In this document: piece by piece, positions 20,626 to 32,274 of the stretch | Layout of the letters: every line of letters begins with the position of its first letter | How positions within the stretch are numbered: position 1 is the first letter of the stretch | Origin: Maratus speciosus | Lineage: Eukaryota; Arthropoda; Arachnida; Araneae; Salticidae | Reading direction: 5' to 3' | Length of the DNA stretch: 64,000 nt | Assembly: GCA_963932465.1 (NCBI GenBank) | Contig: OZ010791.1 | Span: 150,085,915-150,149,914, forward strand | Made by a program: the position numbers and the translations under genes | Notes under the pieces: generated by a model | What the model was told of the DNA's origin: nothing | Databases searched by the model: none | Seen by the model: only the letters and a program-made list of their open reading frames with translations

Positions 20626-22031
20626 TAGAGGTCTGCACGGGCCCGGGCTTGGCCCGCGGGCCGGGCCGTGCCGGCGGAATGGAGGAACATTTTCAAACGG
20701 GCCGGGCCGGCAGAATTAGGACAATTTTTTCAACGGGCCGGGCCGGGCCGGCAAAAAAATTGAACGGACCTGCACGGCCGGGCCGGGTCGGGCCGATAAA
20801 AAAAATTAATCGGGCCTATCGGCCCGATATAAGAATTTGAGAGGAGCAGATAAAATACGAGGTCATTTCCAATGAATATGACTTTTTCGAGAAGTATAAA
20901 TGTGCGTTACGAGCCGATGCGAGTTTAACAACATCAATACAGAAATGTAACATGTCCATCGTAGAGATCGGCATCGTACAGTTACATGATGCCTGATCCC
21001 GGGCTTAATTTTTTCGGCAGACTTGTACCGGGACGGAACTGGTCTTAATCGTTCTCAGGATGTGTAGGGCAGGCATTATGTTTTGTAAAAGTATTAATAG
21101 CGATAATGAACTTCTGTTAACAGTATCTTTGGAAATGTACCTTAAGGTGGTTCTCATATTTACTGCTCAACAATGCGAAACTCTCAGACACATTTTCTGA
21201 CTCATTTTTAACTATAAAGGCATAAAATTGACAGGCCTGAGTATTGAAGGCATTTGGGATCGAATAGCGTTTCCATTTTTCATAAATTACGTACAGAGAT
21301 AACAGACTCTTATCACGTGACTGTACGTTTTCTACTTTCCTGTGCTATCGCTTCCGGAAATTCGATTCAAAACGCTAACTTTGGCAGTATTTTCTGAAAG
21401 ATATATTACTTTTATCTAAGAAAAAAATGGCATTTACATGGTTTCTGAATAAGAATACCTGCCAATCTCATGCGTTTCCGAAAAGAAATGAATTTATAAA
21501 TGTATCAAAATGTAGCTCCTTTGGAGTTGAGAAAAGCCTTAAAAATGACAGAAATATTTTCACAAACCTACCTTTTGTTATAAGCTTCAAAAGTTATCAT
21601 GTTTTTAACCCTTTATTCTAAACTACAATAATCTTTTAATGAACCCTTATTCAAATTTTGAAACGTCTGTAGAGACGTTGACTAAAACACTGTAAGTAAT
21701 CGTTAACGTTTACTATTGTGTGTTTTCTATTTTGCGAACACATAGTAATTTAAAATATACTGTAAAATGTTCCAATAAATATGCATGTAGTATTCATTAA
21801 AAGAATCTTAATTGTATGTCGAGAAAAAACGGAATTTTTTGTAGAAATTTAGTCGGGCCGGCCTGTTTTCGATGATTTTTGTACGGGCCGGGCCGAGAAC
21901 GGTAAAAATGTAAACGGGCCGGGCCGGGCTCGGGCCGAACTTTCAATTTTTACACCGGGCCGGGCCGGACCAAAATAGCTTTCCTTCGGGCCGGGCCCGG
22001 GCCTGGAAATTCCGGCCCGTGCAGACCTCTA
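20626..22031 (+). mobile_element. GC-rich inverted-repeat element Z (hAT-like ends)
   Basis: Eighteen-base perfect ends TAGAGGTCTGCACGGGCC. The flanks GGGGGGCG and GGGGGGGG could be an 8-bp TSD in a G-run. Both ends continue into arrays of GGGCCGGGCC words (20640-20830 and 21850-22010), starkly GC-rich against the AT-rich background. The centre is ordinary and contains MITE B3. A frame at 20487-20840 crosses the boundary and is compositional. Confidence 0.65.
21142..21542 (+). mobile_element. Family B MITE B3 inside Z
   Basis: TTAAGGTGGTTCTCATATTT to GAGAAAAGCCTTAA, with the TATCACGTGACTG and TTCGATTCAAAACGC blocks of family B. It is the innermost of three layers (B3 in Z in Y). Its sequence is intermediate between A and B at several positions. 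Confidence 0.75.
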
Positions 22032-22614
22032 GGGGGGGGGGGGGGGTAAAGTGAGAACAACGTTCTTAAATAATTATAATTTTTACTTTGGTTTTATTTT
22101 CTATTTATTGAGGTACTTTTTAGTAGATAATTTTTCATATTCCGTTTTAAAAAATGTGGTATAACCATAGAATTATACTTGTAAAGACGAAAACCTACCT
22201 AAAACGAAAATTTCCCAGTCCGATGCGAGTCCTTCTTAGTAGGTTTAATTAATTAATAGATGCGTTACCGGCTATGGTGAAACTTATTAACTCTTAACCG
22301 GAAACGTGAAAATCCCGTGCACAAACAGAACACATAATAATTTACCAAATAGTGAACTTAAACATTTAATATTTTATAATAAAGCATTAACAGGACCAAT
22401 TTTTTTAATATAACAGCATAAAAATAAGTTTGGAATGTCGGAGAGGGAAAATATTAAGGGCAGATATGTAGACGCAAACATCTCACAGACGTACGTTTCC
22501 GGTTAAGGGTTAAGACGGAATTTTTTCCCGTTTCTTGTGATTACCTGTTAGAAACTTTTACTATATCTCAGCCCTCTCCGAAATGATAAGTCTAAATACG
22601 CCACTGCAACCACA

Positions 22615-23390
22615 CTAACCTAATTAACATATCTGTGCTCAAATACCGTGACAACCGATTATAAAGATCCGTTAGCGAAACTTAAAGAATGAGACTAGAT
22701 TTCTTATTCACGCATAAATATTAGCGATTCAAGACAGCACGATCGCACGCAAAACCACAAAAACATACTTGTCTAGTAAAAACCATTATAAAAAAATAGA
22801 CAAGCATGCTGTCACAAAAGTTACTGTGACTAATTTACAAGTTATTTCCACCCCGTCAGAAAATGAGACAGGTCGACTTCACAGTGACTCCTTTTCTACG
22901 TCGATGTGACGCATTGTGGAAAGCGAAAGTTGCATTTGGGTTTCGATGATTTCATATTCGGAAATAATTCCAATGAAATACCAATATCGTTCAAATATTA
23001 ATTTTAATTTGGAAATATCTGCGATGAAATGTTATTATATTAGAAATTGTCTTGATATTGGATGTGTTTGCAGTGAAATGCCAATATTACAGAAAAATTA
23101 ATTTACACGGGAAATTTGGGTTTCATGTCGATACTTCCAGTATTGGACCAGATATAGTCAAATTGTAGCCAATACTGTCCAAGTCAATACTATTCTAACG
23201 TCTAAATTAGACATTAATAACAGTAATATTTCTTATATTTCTCTGACGAATACTATGTTTTTATAGTGGAAAGTACTAAGATATTAAAGTAATTTAACAT
23301 CTTTTTAAATATTGTCTCATCTTTTAAGTAGTTTTGCACATATTGTAAGTTTAAGTTTAACTTTTAAAGATGAATTAAGCATTTCTATTT
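22615..23390. other. No gene; unclassified
   Basis: Contains a 61-codon frame (22916-23101) with repeated ATTT-GATGAAAT-like wording (TTCCAATGAAATACCAATAT, GCAGTGAAATGCCAATAT), suggesting a short decayed tandem repeat of about 60 bp. Nothing else is recognised. Confidence 0.4.
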
Positions 23391-24115
23391 ATTTATTTAC
23401 TCTCAGTGAATTTTTTGACAACTGCTCCACCAAGCTTTAAGTCTTTCATATCTTGTACAGGATTGGCATTTTTTTCTGTGTAGAAAAGAAAATACAATAC
23501 TACACCATCACTTGTAGCAAGTACAAAATTTTTCATACCCCAGGAGTTGGGCTTCGAATGAAGATATTGACGGAAGCCATATCTCCTAACAAACAGGATC
23601 ATTTGCTCATCAATTGAGCAAAATCTTGGCCTAGGAATCTTGAGACAGGCATTTCTGACCACATTTAGTGAAGGACTTACTCACCACAGACGATCTCCGG
23701 TATCAGAAGAATGTATTATAGAAACAGCAAAGTGTAAATGTGATCGCAAAAGAAAGGAATGTGTCTCTTTGCATTGCTATTGTCATTAATGGTATGAGTG
23801 AAGACTTTTTTGACCAATAGATGTGTGCTTGTCGAATACTAAACACTTCCATCAAAAGGTGTATGCCAACAAAGCTTTTAATTTCCTTCTCATTTGTTTT
23901 TATAGATCTTCCTTTTTCCTATATAGAGTACGTTAGTTTGTTCAGATGCCAATTTCTAGAAATCATTTGTGAAATAGTGTGAAAAGTATGAAAACTAAGA
24001 TAAAGGCTGTAAATATGAAAGACCTACTAGATCTTCTGTTTCACAGTCTAGCTTACTAGGATTTTCTTTGCCATATTTTTCTATGTTCTTTTGATTGTTG
24101 CTAAGATGGATTTAC
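23391..24115 (-). pseudogene. piggyBac-type (PGBD) transposase remnant
   Basis: The open part (23393-23662) encodes SIDEQM, FRQY, KPNSWGMKNFVLATSDG and LGGAVVKKFTES, the core of a PGBD/DDE_Tnp_1_7 domain; the D of SIDEQM (codon 23609-23611) corresponds to the first catalytic Asp of piggyBac transposases. Upstream, after an in-frame TGA at 23681-23683 and frameshifts, come RDTFLSF, HIYWSKKSS, EIKSFVGIHLLM and, near 23940, SEQTN. The methionine opening the frame is internal, not a true start. The C-terminal half with the remaining catalytic Asps is absent. Non-functional. The A-family terminus lies just upstream of its N-terminus. Confidence 0.85.
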
Positions 24116-24130
24116 TTCATTATCTGTATC

Positions 24131-24284
24131 TTGAATATATTCTGTCTTTATCAAAAAATCGACACGCACAGCACATTATATAGTTTCTGAATAATAGAAA
24201 CTACCAATTTGATGCGTTTCAGAACAAAAATGAATTTAAAGATGAGTCAGAAAATAAGCAGTTTGGGTTTGAGTACACACTTAA
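24131..24284 (+). mobile_element. Family A terminus attached to the piggyBac remnant (A7)
   Basis: Matches the last 155 bp of family A, from GAATATATTCTG through ATCAAAAAATCGACACG to GAGTACACACTTAA (TTAA 24281-24284). Only this end is present. Read from the minus strand, the A terminus is followed within about 20 bp by sequence in the transposase N-terminal region, the layout of an autonomous element's 5' end. Confidence 0.75.
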
Positions 24285-25230
24285 CAAATTGGAAGTTCTT
24301 AACCTATGAATGCTGAAACTACAGAGTGCTAAAATAAGTGTGATAATTGAAACTTATTGCTATTAAAGATTTTTATGGTCATCACTTCTCAACCGAAAGT
24401 ACATTGATGTTTGACTTTACACGCATCCCGTTGAGTTGTGTTAAAATAGCTCCGCCTCCAGCAAATATAGGAGTAGTACATATGCGTAAATTTAACATAA
24501 CGTCAACTGTCGCTAGCCAATCTTGGGTTGCGAGCCTTTTTGTCAAAGAACGTGTGTCCGAAAGCACTATGCCGTGCTGATGTGTGGAAATTTAAATTTG
24601 GTGGCTAAAACCCCCATTCCCTAAACATCCAGCAATATTGTTGCAATTTTAGAAGGTTTTTTTTTTTCGCTGATGGACGGAGTGGTGGAATGTTCTGTAG
24701 TACTCATAAGTTGTTTGACAAAATGTGATTCCTATTATGAATGAAGCGCAGGAATGTGAAAAGGCCAACATGATAAAGTAATTGGAGTTAAAATTAAATG
24801 TCACCTTCCCCCCGCTAAGGGACAGCGCTTCCCTGAAAAATTCTGAAATGATTAACTTCCAAATATTTTCATACAAGTCATCATTGCCTAGCTGAGAGGA
24901 TGTGAAAGATAACATCCAAAGAGCCGGAGTTCCATTGAGTTGTTCCAGCATTATTCGATTGCGTTTGAGCTCAGTTTATTTTTTATCAGCTGTGAAATTA
25001 TTTGCCCGAAAATGTTTGAGTGCGGCGTCTTGGAATATTCGTTTATGATATTACTTTTATATTGCGCTCGAAATAAACGTGTCATTGAAAGGATTTTTTT
25101 TAACCCTTTATCTATTGACGGTACTTATAAATACCATTAAAATAACTTGTTATAAAATTCATTTAATACATCGATTAGTTGTAATGCCGTTTGGAATGAG
25201 TTAGAGATACATTACTTTATCTTGTGCCAA
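24285..25230. other. Unclassified, apparently low-copy stretch
   Basis: Overlapping frames on both strands (24347-24580 plus, 24382-24567 minus, 24649-24951 minus, the last 100 codons) have no motif I recognise. I found no copies elsewhere in the window. Base composition is less extreme than the neighbours. Possibly unique genomic DNA or an old unrecognised element. Confidence 0.35.
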
Positions 25231-26540
25231 AAGCATCATTGGATACACAAAACAAAAATATTTTTAAAAGGAAGATTTCTTTTGCTTTTGCATCTTTTCA
25301 GCTTTTTTGGCGTTGGTGGTGGTGGTGGGGGGGGGGGGGGGTCAGTTCAGAAATATTTCCATATTTCTATTGTAAGAACATTATATTTGTACATTTCCTA
25401 ACTCTACAAAATACTAAAGAAAATATTTCAAGTAAAAGCTTTAAGTGGATTTATAAATATTGCACAAAATCTCTATAAATTCAAACTTAATTAATCCGTT
25501 TAAATCCTTCAATCCATCTAAAATCCTTCTAAAATTTATTAAATGATTATGTAAATATTCTAATGTAGTTTCAAAAATTCACGAAAAATGCTTTAGAAGA
25601 TAAAATTTTCATGAATTCATAATTCAGTAAATAAAGGGTTAATCAACTGTCAAACACACAGAAAAATATACTTATTTAGTTTAATATGACAATCACAGAC
25701 ATTTTTAGCGCTTCTATAAGCGTATACCACATATGTAGAATAAAAAATAAGCCTTAAAAATTTAATCATGCGTATTTTCATGTTTTGAGTTTAACACCTA
25801 TCATTTCTTATCGGTGCCGCGCTGGTTAAGCTCATATCCTCATGATCGAAGAATTTTTTACTCTTATGTATTTTTTAAACTCGCTGTGCAAAATAGCCAG
25901 ATTTAAAACAGGGTACTTTTCCACTGTAATGATATAAAGTGTAATAGATGTTCTTTGGGGAAGCTATTACGTTCGTAGAAGTAAAAAAAAAGGACCGAAT
26001 TCTGTTTGTAAAAGAAGTTTAAACCCAAAAGTTCCTAAAAACTTAAGAAATAGAATTTATAGTAGTACGCATTTCTTCCCCTCCCCCAAGATATATCTCT
26101 AACGACAATGTATTCATGTAGTTAATAATCCACACTGTAAAAAAAAATCTTAAAACAACAGAAAAAAATCTTCGAATTCCGACAGTAAAAATTACGTTAA
26201 CAGTCTTCTTATGTCATTCCATCCTCATATCGCTTATTTTCATGTTAAACAACAAAAAATTCTGTTTTCTTTGCCATCAGTTTCCACTGCGACAGGATAA
26301 TATGTTGGATGACAGAAAAACGGGAGGTTATCCCCTATGACGTCTAGAAGGTCATTTAGAATGACCAATAAGCATTGGTTATCCCACCCCACGCTAAGAC
26401 GTCTCTTCTAACTTGAAATATTTGAGTGTCTTGTCTGTGTACTGTTGAAAATGGCAGTTCGTTTAATAAAGCAGTTCATCTAATTGAAAAAGAATAATAC
26501 ATAAAGAAATTTTAACAGAAAATTAAGAATCATTTTCACA
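25231..26540. other. No gene; AT-rich with a G-run
   Basis: A GGT repeat turning into a run of about 14 G lies at 25312-25341. A CACACTGTAAAAAAAAA word near 26130 resembles ends of the fold-back elements at 18.8 and 56.6 kb but has no partner. Otherwise nothing. Confidence 0.4.
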
Positions 26541-26605
26541 ATTCGAACCCGCGACACACACCTTTGACATCAGAACCGCTTTCTTCAATGATTAGGATTT
26601 ACAGT
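26541..26605 (-). other. tRNA-like remnant (SINE head?)
   Basis: On the minus strand, GCGGTTCTGATGTC is followed by GTCGCGGGTTCGAAT, which has the spacing and wording of a tRNA anticodon-to-T-arm region with a B-box GGTTCGAAT. The A-box side is poor and no acceptor stem closes, so this is not a functional tRNA; a decayed tRNA-derived SINE is likely. Confidence 0.35.
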
Positions 26606-27313
26606 TGGAATACTAGAAAACAAACATAGCAAAAGGTATGTTTTCATCCTTCTTTTAAATATGTAACAATGTTTTTCCGAAACGTAACAATATGTATGAA
26701 AAATACTTCCTATTTGCTAAAAATCTTAATTAAGCAATACTATTTATTATTATTATTATTATTTCATAATGTATGATTTACTTAAATTATTAGTATTATT
26801 GTATACTTCATTTATTTATGCACATTAGTAACTTAGTTGATCTAATTCTGTTAATAGCTGGAGATTATTTTTTGATCGGTTGCTTATTTTAAGTTAAATA
26901 AATAATCTTAAGTTTATGATTAGTTTACAAATCTTGAATATTTACTTAGCTGTAGAATGATTACTTATTATATTTAACTTTTTTATGACTAAGAGTTTAA
27001 TTTTACTTCATATGTATTAGTTCCAGAAATTTTGATTGAGATTTTAAATTTATTTTGTCATCAATTGACATACGTGATTAGTTTTGGAGTGATAGTTTTA
27101 ATAATAAACACGGAGTAGCTGCATTAATTATTATAGTTATAGATAACTGATATTTTCGTTTAACATTAACCAGAATAATATTTATTAGATCTGACGCTGT
27201 TCATATATTTTTATTGTTTAAATTTATCACATTTCCTACTATTTACTATGTTGTTTAAAATGGAGTGGTTGATATTTTGTTTAATCGTTCCATATGTTGA
27301 TTCTGAAGAAATG

Positions 27314-27353
<40 letters not shown>

Positions 27354-28225
27354 TACAATCTTAGAGTTACTTGTAGTGGTTAAGTTAAAATTTGTAAATT
27401 TTATTCACTCTATTTAATGAAATAAATTTTGAGCTACAACTGTGTGAATTATTTTGAAAATAATTCCTATTTAAGCTTTAACCTTTCATTTTATAGAATC
27501 AGCAAGTTTAATTTTGTTTAACATTTTAATTTAAATTATATTGTAATATTTTTTCTTATTTAGTTGATTATCATTTACTTTATACGGAAAAACATTGTAA
27601 ATTGTTAAGAAGGATGAAAACTAATTTTATCACTTTAGCTGGAATGAAATACTTTTTTTTATGGTGATGTTTATATAGATTTTAGTGGCTCTTCTTTTTC
27701 ATTTCTCATCTTTGCTCATAGCTGTCAACTTTTACACATTTATATATACAAAGCTTTATATTCGAAAAAATTATAAAAATTGGCAGGATATTATTTACAT
27801 AATTAACCAAAGTCACTAATTTAACCTAATCAATTTTCAAAAATATTGCATGAATAAATATTAAAGTTCTTTTAATTACAAATCACATTCAATACATATA
27901 TTTATTTTATTAAGAAATATTTTTATGGGGGAGGGGGGAGTTACCTTATATCGTATATATATTTTTTTATTATTCTGGGGGGGGGGGGGAGTTTAAGATA
28001 TACCTTCTTTCACTTATTCCAGTCTTTAATATACTTAATTTACAAATCTATATAAATTCAACTGTTTAAATATTTTATTGCGAATAAGCTATTTGAATTA
28101 ATTTTATAAAAGTTTGGAGGAGAAATTCCTATAAGTATTTATTATTATTAATATAAACAAATCGATCGGTAAATAGAAATTTCCCGTGTACCTACCTATA
28201 ATATGCGATTCTTCTGTTAAATAGA
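26606..28225. other. No gene; very AT-rich
   Basis: A (TTA)n at about 26738-26763, a T-run of about 36 at 27317-27351, and G-runs at 27930-27941 and 27978-27989. No frame over 60 codons. I considered and could not support a mitochondrial insertion. Confidence 0.4.
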
Positions 28226-28300
28226 ACCTCCCCCCCCCCCCCCTCGCCAACAGGAATCGAACTACAGATTTTGACTGTTGGGAAAGGCGTCGATTGTCAA
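28226..28300 (-). other. tRNA-like remnant beside a C-run
   Basis: On the minus strand, ATCGACGCCTTTCCCAACAG is followed by TCTGTAGTTCGATTCCTG, with the B-box GTTCGATTCC, then the complement of a run of about 16 C (28230-28245). No full cloverleaf. A tRNA-derived repeat is the simplest reading. Confidence 0.35.
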
Positions 28301-29336
28301 CACGAAGTGCCTGTATGACTACGTATTTCTGTCGTCTGATAACGCATTCTTTCGTTAACAGATATTTTCTGAAAACAAATAGTTTCTGGCAACTTTTTGC
28401 TGCCAGAAAGTTTCTGTTGTTTTACAAAAATATTTTTAACAGTGCATGTACCTACATTCCCCATTCATCTATTCCCTAAATATCTAACTATGTGCAAGTT
28501 TCAATTTATCTAACTTATCTATGTCTCTAAATTTTCTATCCGTTAGAGCTAACCGCTTATTTATGTACTATATGGCTGTATATGTATGTAAGTTTCGGTA
28601 TAGAAAGGTATATAGACACCACACAATCGTTAAATCAATATTCACCCATCACTTTGGAGCTTTGACATTAAATCTTCCTCTACTTCATATCGGGGCGCTC
28701 TTAAAGATTGGGTTAAAAATGAAAAACCGCTACCAACAAGAACGAAGTTAAAAAGCAACACTTCGACTTAGATATTTTTTGCTCTCCAAATTGATCCGAA
28801 TCTTTTCTACGGCTGGCGAAATCGTTTTCCTCCCGTTCGATTTTCCCTTCTCCTTTTTTGTTAATCCCCTTTTTTTCCGGAAGATCCAGTGGGATAGACG
28901 ATTTTTTGAGAAACATCTTTTTTTTTTCTTTCCTTCAAACTTCAAGCACATTCTTTTGCGTCGTATTCCTTTTTTTTTCTCTTCATATATATTTTTTTCA
29001 TTTATTTTTTTCTTCTTTCTTTTGCATCTTGTTCTTTTTCTCAAATGACTCGAGAAGCCCGGCTTCTGTACATACACAAAAATATATCAGGGGCCTTCCA
29101 TAAATTACGACTGTGCGATAAAACTGGATCAGTCAGTATACCAGACTTAGAATAAGTAACATACTCCGCAAAGGAATAGGGACGATAAGTCATATAAAGT
29201 GGACTTCAGTGAACATTCATGTAATTTTTTTAAAAATTAGGGTGAGCATCATAACGTCTGTTTCTGGATACGGAAATTCATCGCGCAAAAAATATTATTC
29301 CTAGACACATGTTTATTTTTGTAAACTGTAAATACA
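28301..29336. repeat. Diverged C-family-like segment and unclassified flanks
   Basis: About 28745-29070 follows the pyrimidine-rich layout of family C (TCCGAATCTTTTCTACGGC, GAAATCGTTTTCCTCCCG, TTGTTCTTTTTCTCAAATGA) with low identity. Frames on both strands here (28748-29077 minus, 28779-29048 plus) are low-complexity. At 29090, GGGGCCTTCCATAAATTACG looks like a transposon end without a partner. Confidence 0.35.
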
Positions 29337-30147
29337 ACTAGCAAAAGCCATGCTTTGTTTGGATTCACGAAGCATTATTTAATAAGATAAATATTTGAAT
29401 GTAACATTATTTTTTTACATTATTCTTGCATCTTTATTAAGCAAAAACATTATTTTATGTTTTGGCGAATTTTAATTTTAGAAATGTAAATTCATCCAAA
29501 TAACTAAAAATTTCCTCGGAATTTTTTATAATTCCGTCTGGTATAAATAAAAATATTTTCGAAGCAAAGTTTTACAAAATATTAATATAACGAATTTAAC
29601 AATTAATTTTATTTGTTTACAATTATTTTGTTCACAATTATTTTGTTCCCACTTTACAAAAAGAAAAAAAAAATCATAATATAATTCTTTTAAAATGCGT
29701 AAGTATCGTCTACGTAATTGATTTCACATAATAAGAATAAATTGTGTATTTGAATGTAAATAATTGAATTTTCACAAATTTTAATTTATTAAAACTGTGC
29801 TATAATTTTCATAAAAAAGGGTATTTTAAAAATTTCATAAAAGAAATCGTAACTCCATGATTTTTATTTTTTTCTGAAAATATACGTGTTTCATTATATA
29901 TTTGCAAAAATGCGTCCTTAATGGAAAAACATGTAAAATAAATTAATTAAAATAATAAATTTTTTTAGGTTATTCTGTAAAATAATAATAATAATATTGT
30001 GCAAATCTACAGATCATAATTTATTTTTATGTTTAATTTCACGTCAAAATACTGAATAGTTTGTGTATACTGTGTTTTTTTGTAAAGCGTACGACAAATT
30101 GTAATTTGTGTAGCCTAGTAGAGGATTCGCTTCACTCATCCTAATAA
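29337..30147 (+). repeat. Direct duplicate F1 (0.8 kb)
   Basis: From ACTAGCAAAAG to CGCTTCACTCATCCTAATAA it matches 32421-33257, with small indels. Shared landmarks are TTTATTAAGCAAAAAC, GCGTAAGTATCGTCT, CAAAAATGCGTCC and GTAATTTGTGTAGCCTAGTAG. No TG...CA ends, so not typical LTRs; no frames. An unclassified repeat or local duplication. Confidence 0.7.
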
Positions 30148-31795
30148 TTGCGCTTGTAATAAATAAACTTGGTAATTTTCAGTTTGCGTCCCTTTCGTAG
30201 TTCGGAGAATATAAAGGCGTCATTCTGATTCTTGCTACGGGTTGCGCAACATTTTTTCTGTTACACTGGACACGCATCTGTTATCTTAGCCTTAAATGTT
30301 TTAATATAACGAACTGGTATGGCAAAGATTTTGCACTTGATATAACGTTAGCCCCCCCCCCCCCCCAAAAAAAAAAGTCATGAAAAGTAAATAATAATAA
30401 TTATTATTATTATTATAAAACGAATGGACAACACATGGCGAGAACAGTAATATCGTCCTGACATTTTCCTATCTGCAAAGAGGGAGCCCATTGATATTTA
30501 CTAAGGTTATCCTTATTACGAACTCGGTTACTGCATTTACATTTTATAAAAATAAATATATTTCTAAATATATTACTTTTTATTCAATGAGTTTCTGTAA
30601 TCAGGGACATATTTTAGGTTCACCGTTTATCAATTATTAACTAACAATATGCCATAAAAAATTATTCTAAAAAACGCTGAGTAAATAATTTAGTATGGCT
30701 ATTAAAAATGACTTAATATGAATTGATACTACTGAAAATACAAGTTAGAAATATTATTGTTATTATAGAAATATTATTTAGCACAAACAGATATAAAAAA
30801 AAAAAAAAATGCACGGTTTAAAACAGCCCAAAAAGTTGAATTGTAAAATAGGTTATGTTAATTATTATATTATGGTCAACTCAAAGATATTCATTTTTTG
30901 TGTTACTTGAATAAAAATAATAATATGAAGGGATATATTTCAAATAATTCGCGTATTCTTCGCACTCCCTACAATTAACCTTCCCTCCCCCCCCCCCCCG
31001 AAAAAAAAACAACAACAAACAAATAAACAAGAAAAAACAGAAAAAATTTATTAGTAAATAATATAATATCAACTTGAGGTTTGTTTGTTTTTTTTTTCAT
31101 TATTGATTGCAATACCATTTCTTTTTGCACTAATCATTAATTTAATAACGTAATACAATTTACAACGAGACATTTGATTTTTCAACTTGTTTTCTATTTG
31201 AACATTTATACAAAGGTTTACAAAGTCAGTTTTGCATCTTGAGCAACACTCGAGAAAGACAGCGTATTAAATCTTACAACAAAGAGCAAATGACTGTAAA
31301 ACTACTTTTTCCTTCACCCTAGTTTATTGATGGGAGAAACACGATTGTTTCATCTGAATTTGTGATAGAAGGACAAATATGTAATCAAAGACCACAACAT
31401 TGTATGATTATAAAGCTAAAAATCTATATAAAAAGTAGCATAATAAAACTTTATAGAGTCTAATGGATATTTTTCAGATCTTTATTTTATCTTTTTGAAA
31501 AATACTTTTCAAATTTTCTAAAAAATAATATCTAAAAAGTAATTTCTCATCCATATTTTAATTTTTAGAGGAGGGATACGAATTCTAAAGACAAATTTGT
31601 TTGATTATATTAAGAAATTTTTATATTTATGAAATTAGTTATCTCGTATTTTTTTTTTTTTTTCAGAACAGGACAATTAATAAGTGTGTTAAAAAAAATA
31701 AAAAGAAAGAAAGATAGAAACAATAAAGAAAGGCAAAATAAGGAAAGAAAGAAAAAACAACAGAAAATAAAATAATTTTATAAATAATATAAATA
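30148..31795. other. No gene; AT-rich with C-runs and purine tract
   Basis: Runs of about 16 C (30353-30368, followed by A10) and about 11 C (30988-30998), an AAT/ATT microsatellite at 30389-30416, and a purine-rich stretch at 31695-31770. Nothing codes. Confidence 0.45.
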
Positions 31796-32100
31796 AAGAC
31801 ACAATCCTGCTTAATGGTACACAAAACACGAACTTTAATAAGCTAAAAGTTAACTTCTACGTTTCGAGCTGTTTCTACAGCCGTCTTCAGGAAAATATGA
31901 TGGTAAAAAGGCTCAAAGTTCAGAGACGAAAGCTTCCTGTGCAAGAGATAATTAGTCGAAACTTGACCAATGATTTGAATACAAAAATGTAGTGTTGCCA
32001 TCTAGTGAAAATAAATAATTATTAATGAACTGAGATCGAATGAATAAAAAAGGTCGATTTAAGAAACTAAGAGTGCCGCCATCTCTACATGAGGGACAAA
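31796..32100 (-). mobile_element. Penelope-like fragment with hammerhead-like core
   Basis: Minus strand 31890-31861 reads CTGAAGA, arms GGCTGT/ACAGCT with an AGAA loop, then CGAAAC. This is the CUGANGA-stem II-GAAA order of hammerhead ribozymes carried by Penelope-like elements; position 7 is free to vary. The base next to stem II is a C-C mismatch, so activity is doubtful. The downstream wording (TTATTAAAGTTCGTG) fits such elements' termini. Confidence 0.45.
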
Positions 32101-32274
32101 ACCACGTTCAACTGAGTTTTCATTCAAGTTTTGGCAACATAATAAAAGTTTAAGCTGAAATATTGTAATTAGATGTAGAATTATGACTTTATGATATTAT
32201 GCCATATTTTTGGGATATTATAGGATAAATTATCGTTACAAGATTTATCTTCACGTGCAATGATTTCAACTGAT

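Larger units (their letters stand above)
19473..22606 (+). mobile_element. hAT-like element Y with perfect 8-bp TSD
   Basis: Ends CAGTGGCGTATTCAG and (inward) CAGTGGCGTATTTAG, flanked by CAACCACA on both sides (19465-19472 and 22607-22614), exact. The word CAGCCCTCTCCGAAAT occurs near both ends. It holds a pogo-like MITE (19536-20312) and a GC-rich element (20626-22031); subtracting these leaves about 950 bp, so it was non-autonomous or internally deleted. No transposase motif is seen. Confidence 0.8.

Noticed and set aside
20487..20840. 117-codon frame rich in Gly/Arg/Pro
   Set aside because: Produced by the G-run and GGGCCGGGCC words at the end of element Z, spanning an element boundary.
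24649..24951. 100-codon minus-strand frame and neighbouring frames at 24347-24580
   Set aside because: No recognisable motif, overlapping frames on both strands and no promoter or splice context; left as unclassified DNA.
26640..28200. Possible mitochondrial DNA insertion
   Set aside because: Very AT-rich but no mitochondrial gene could be read in any frame and no tRNA cloverleaf was found.
26541..28300. Functional tRNA genes at 26.5 and 28.2 kb
   Set aside because: Only B-box-like halves are present; acceptor stems and A-boxes do not form.
28748..29103. Phe/Lys-rich frames on both strands
   Set aside because: Low-complexity pyrimidine/purine tract in a C-like repeat; both strands are open because stops are rare in such sequence.
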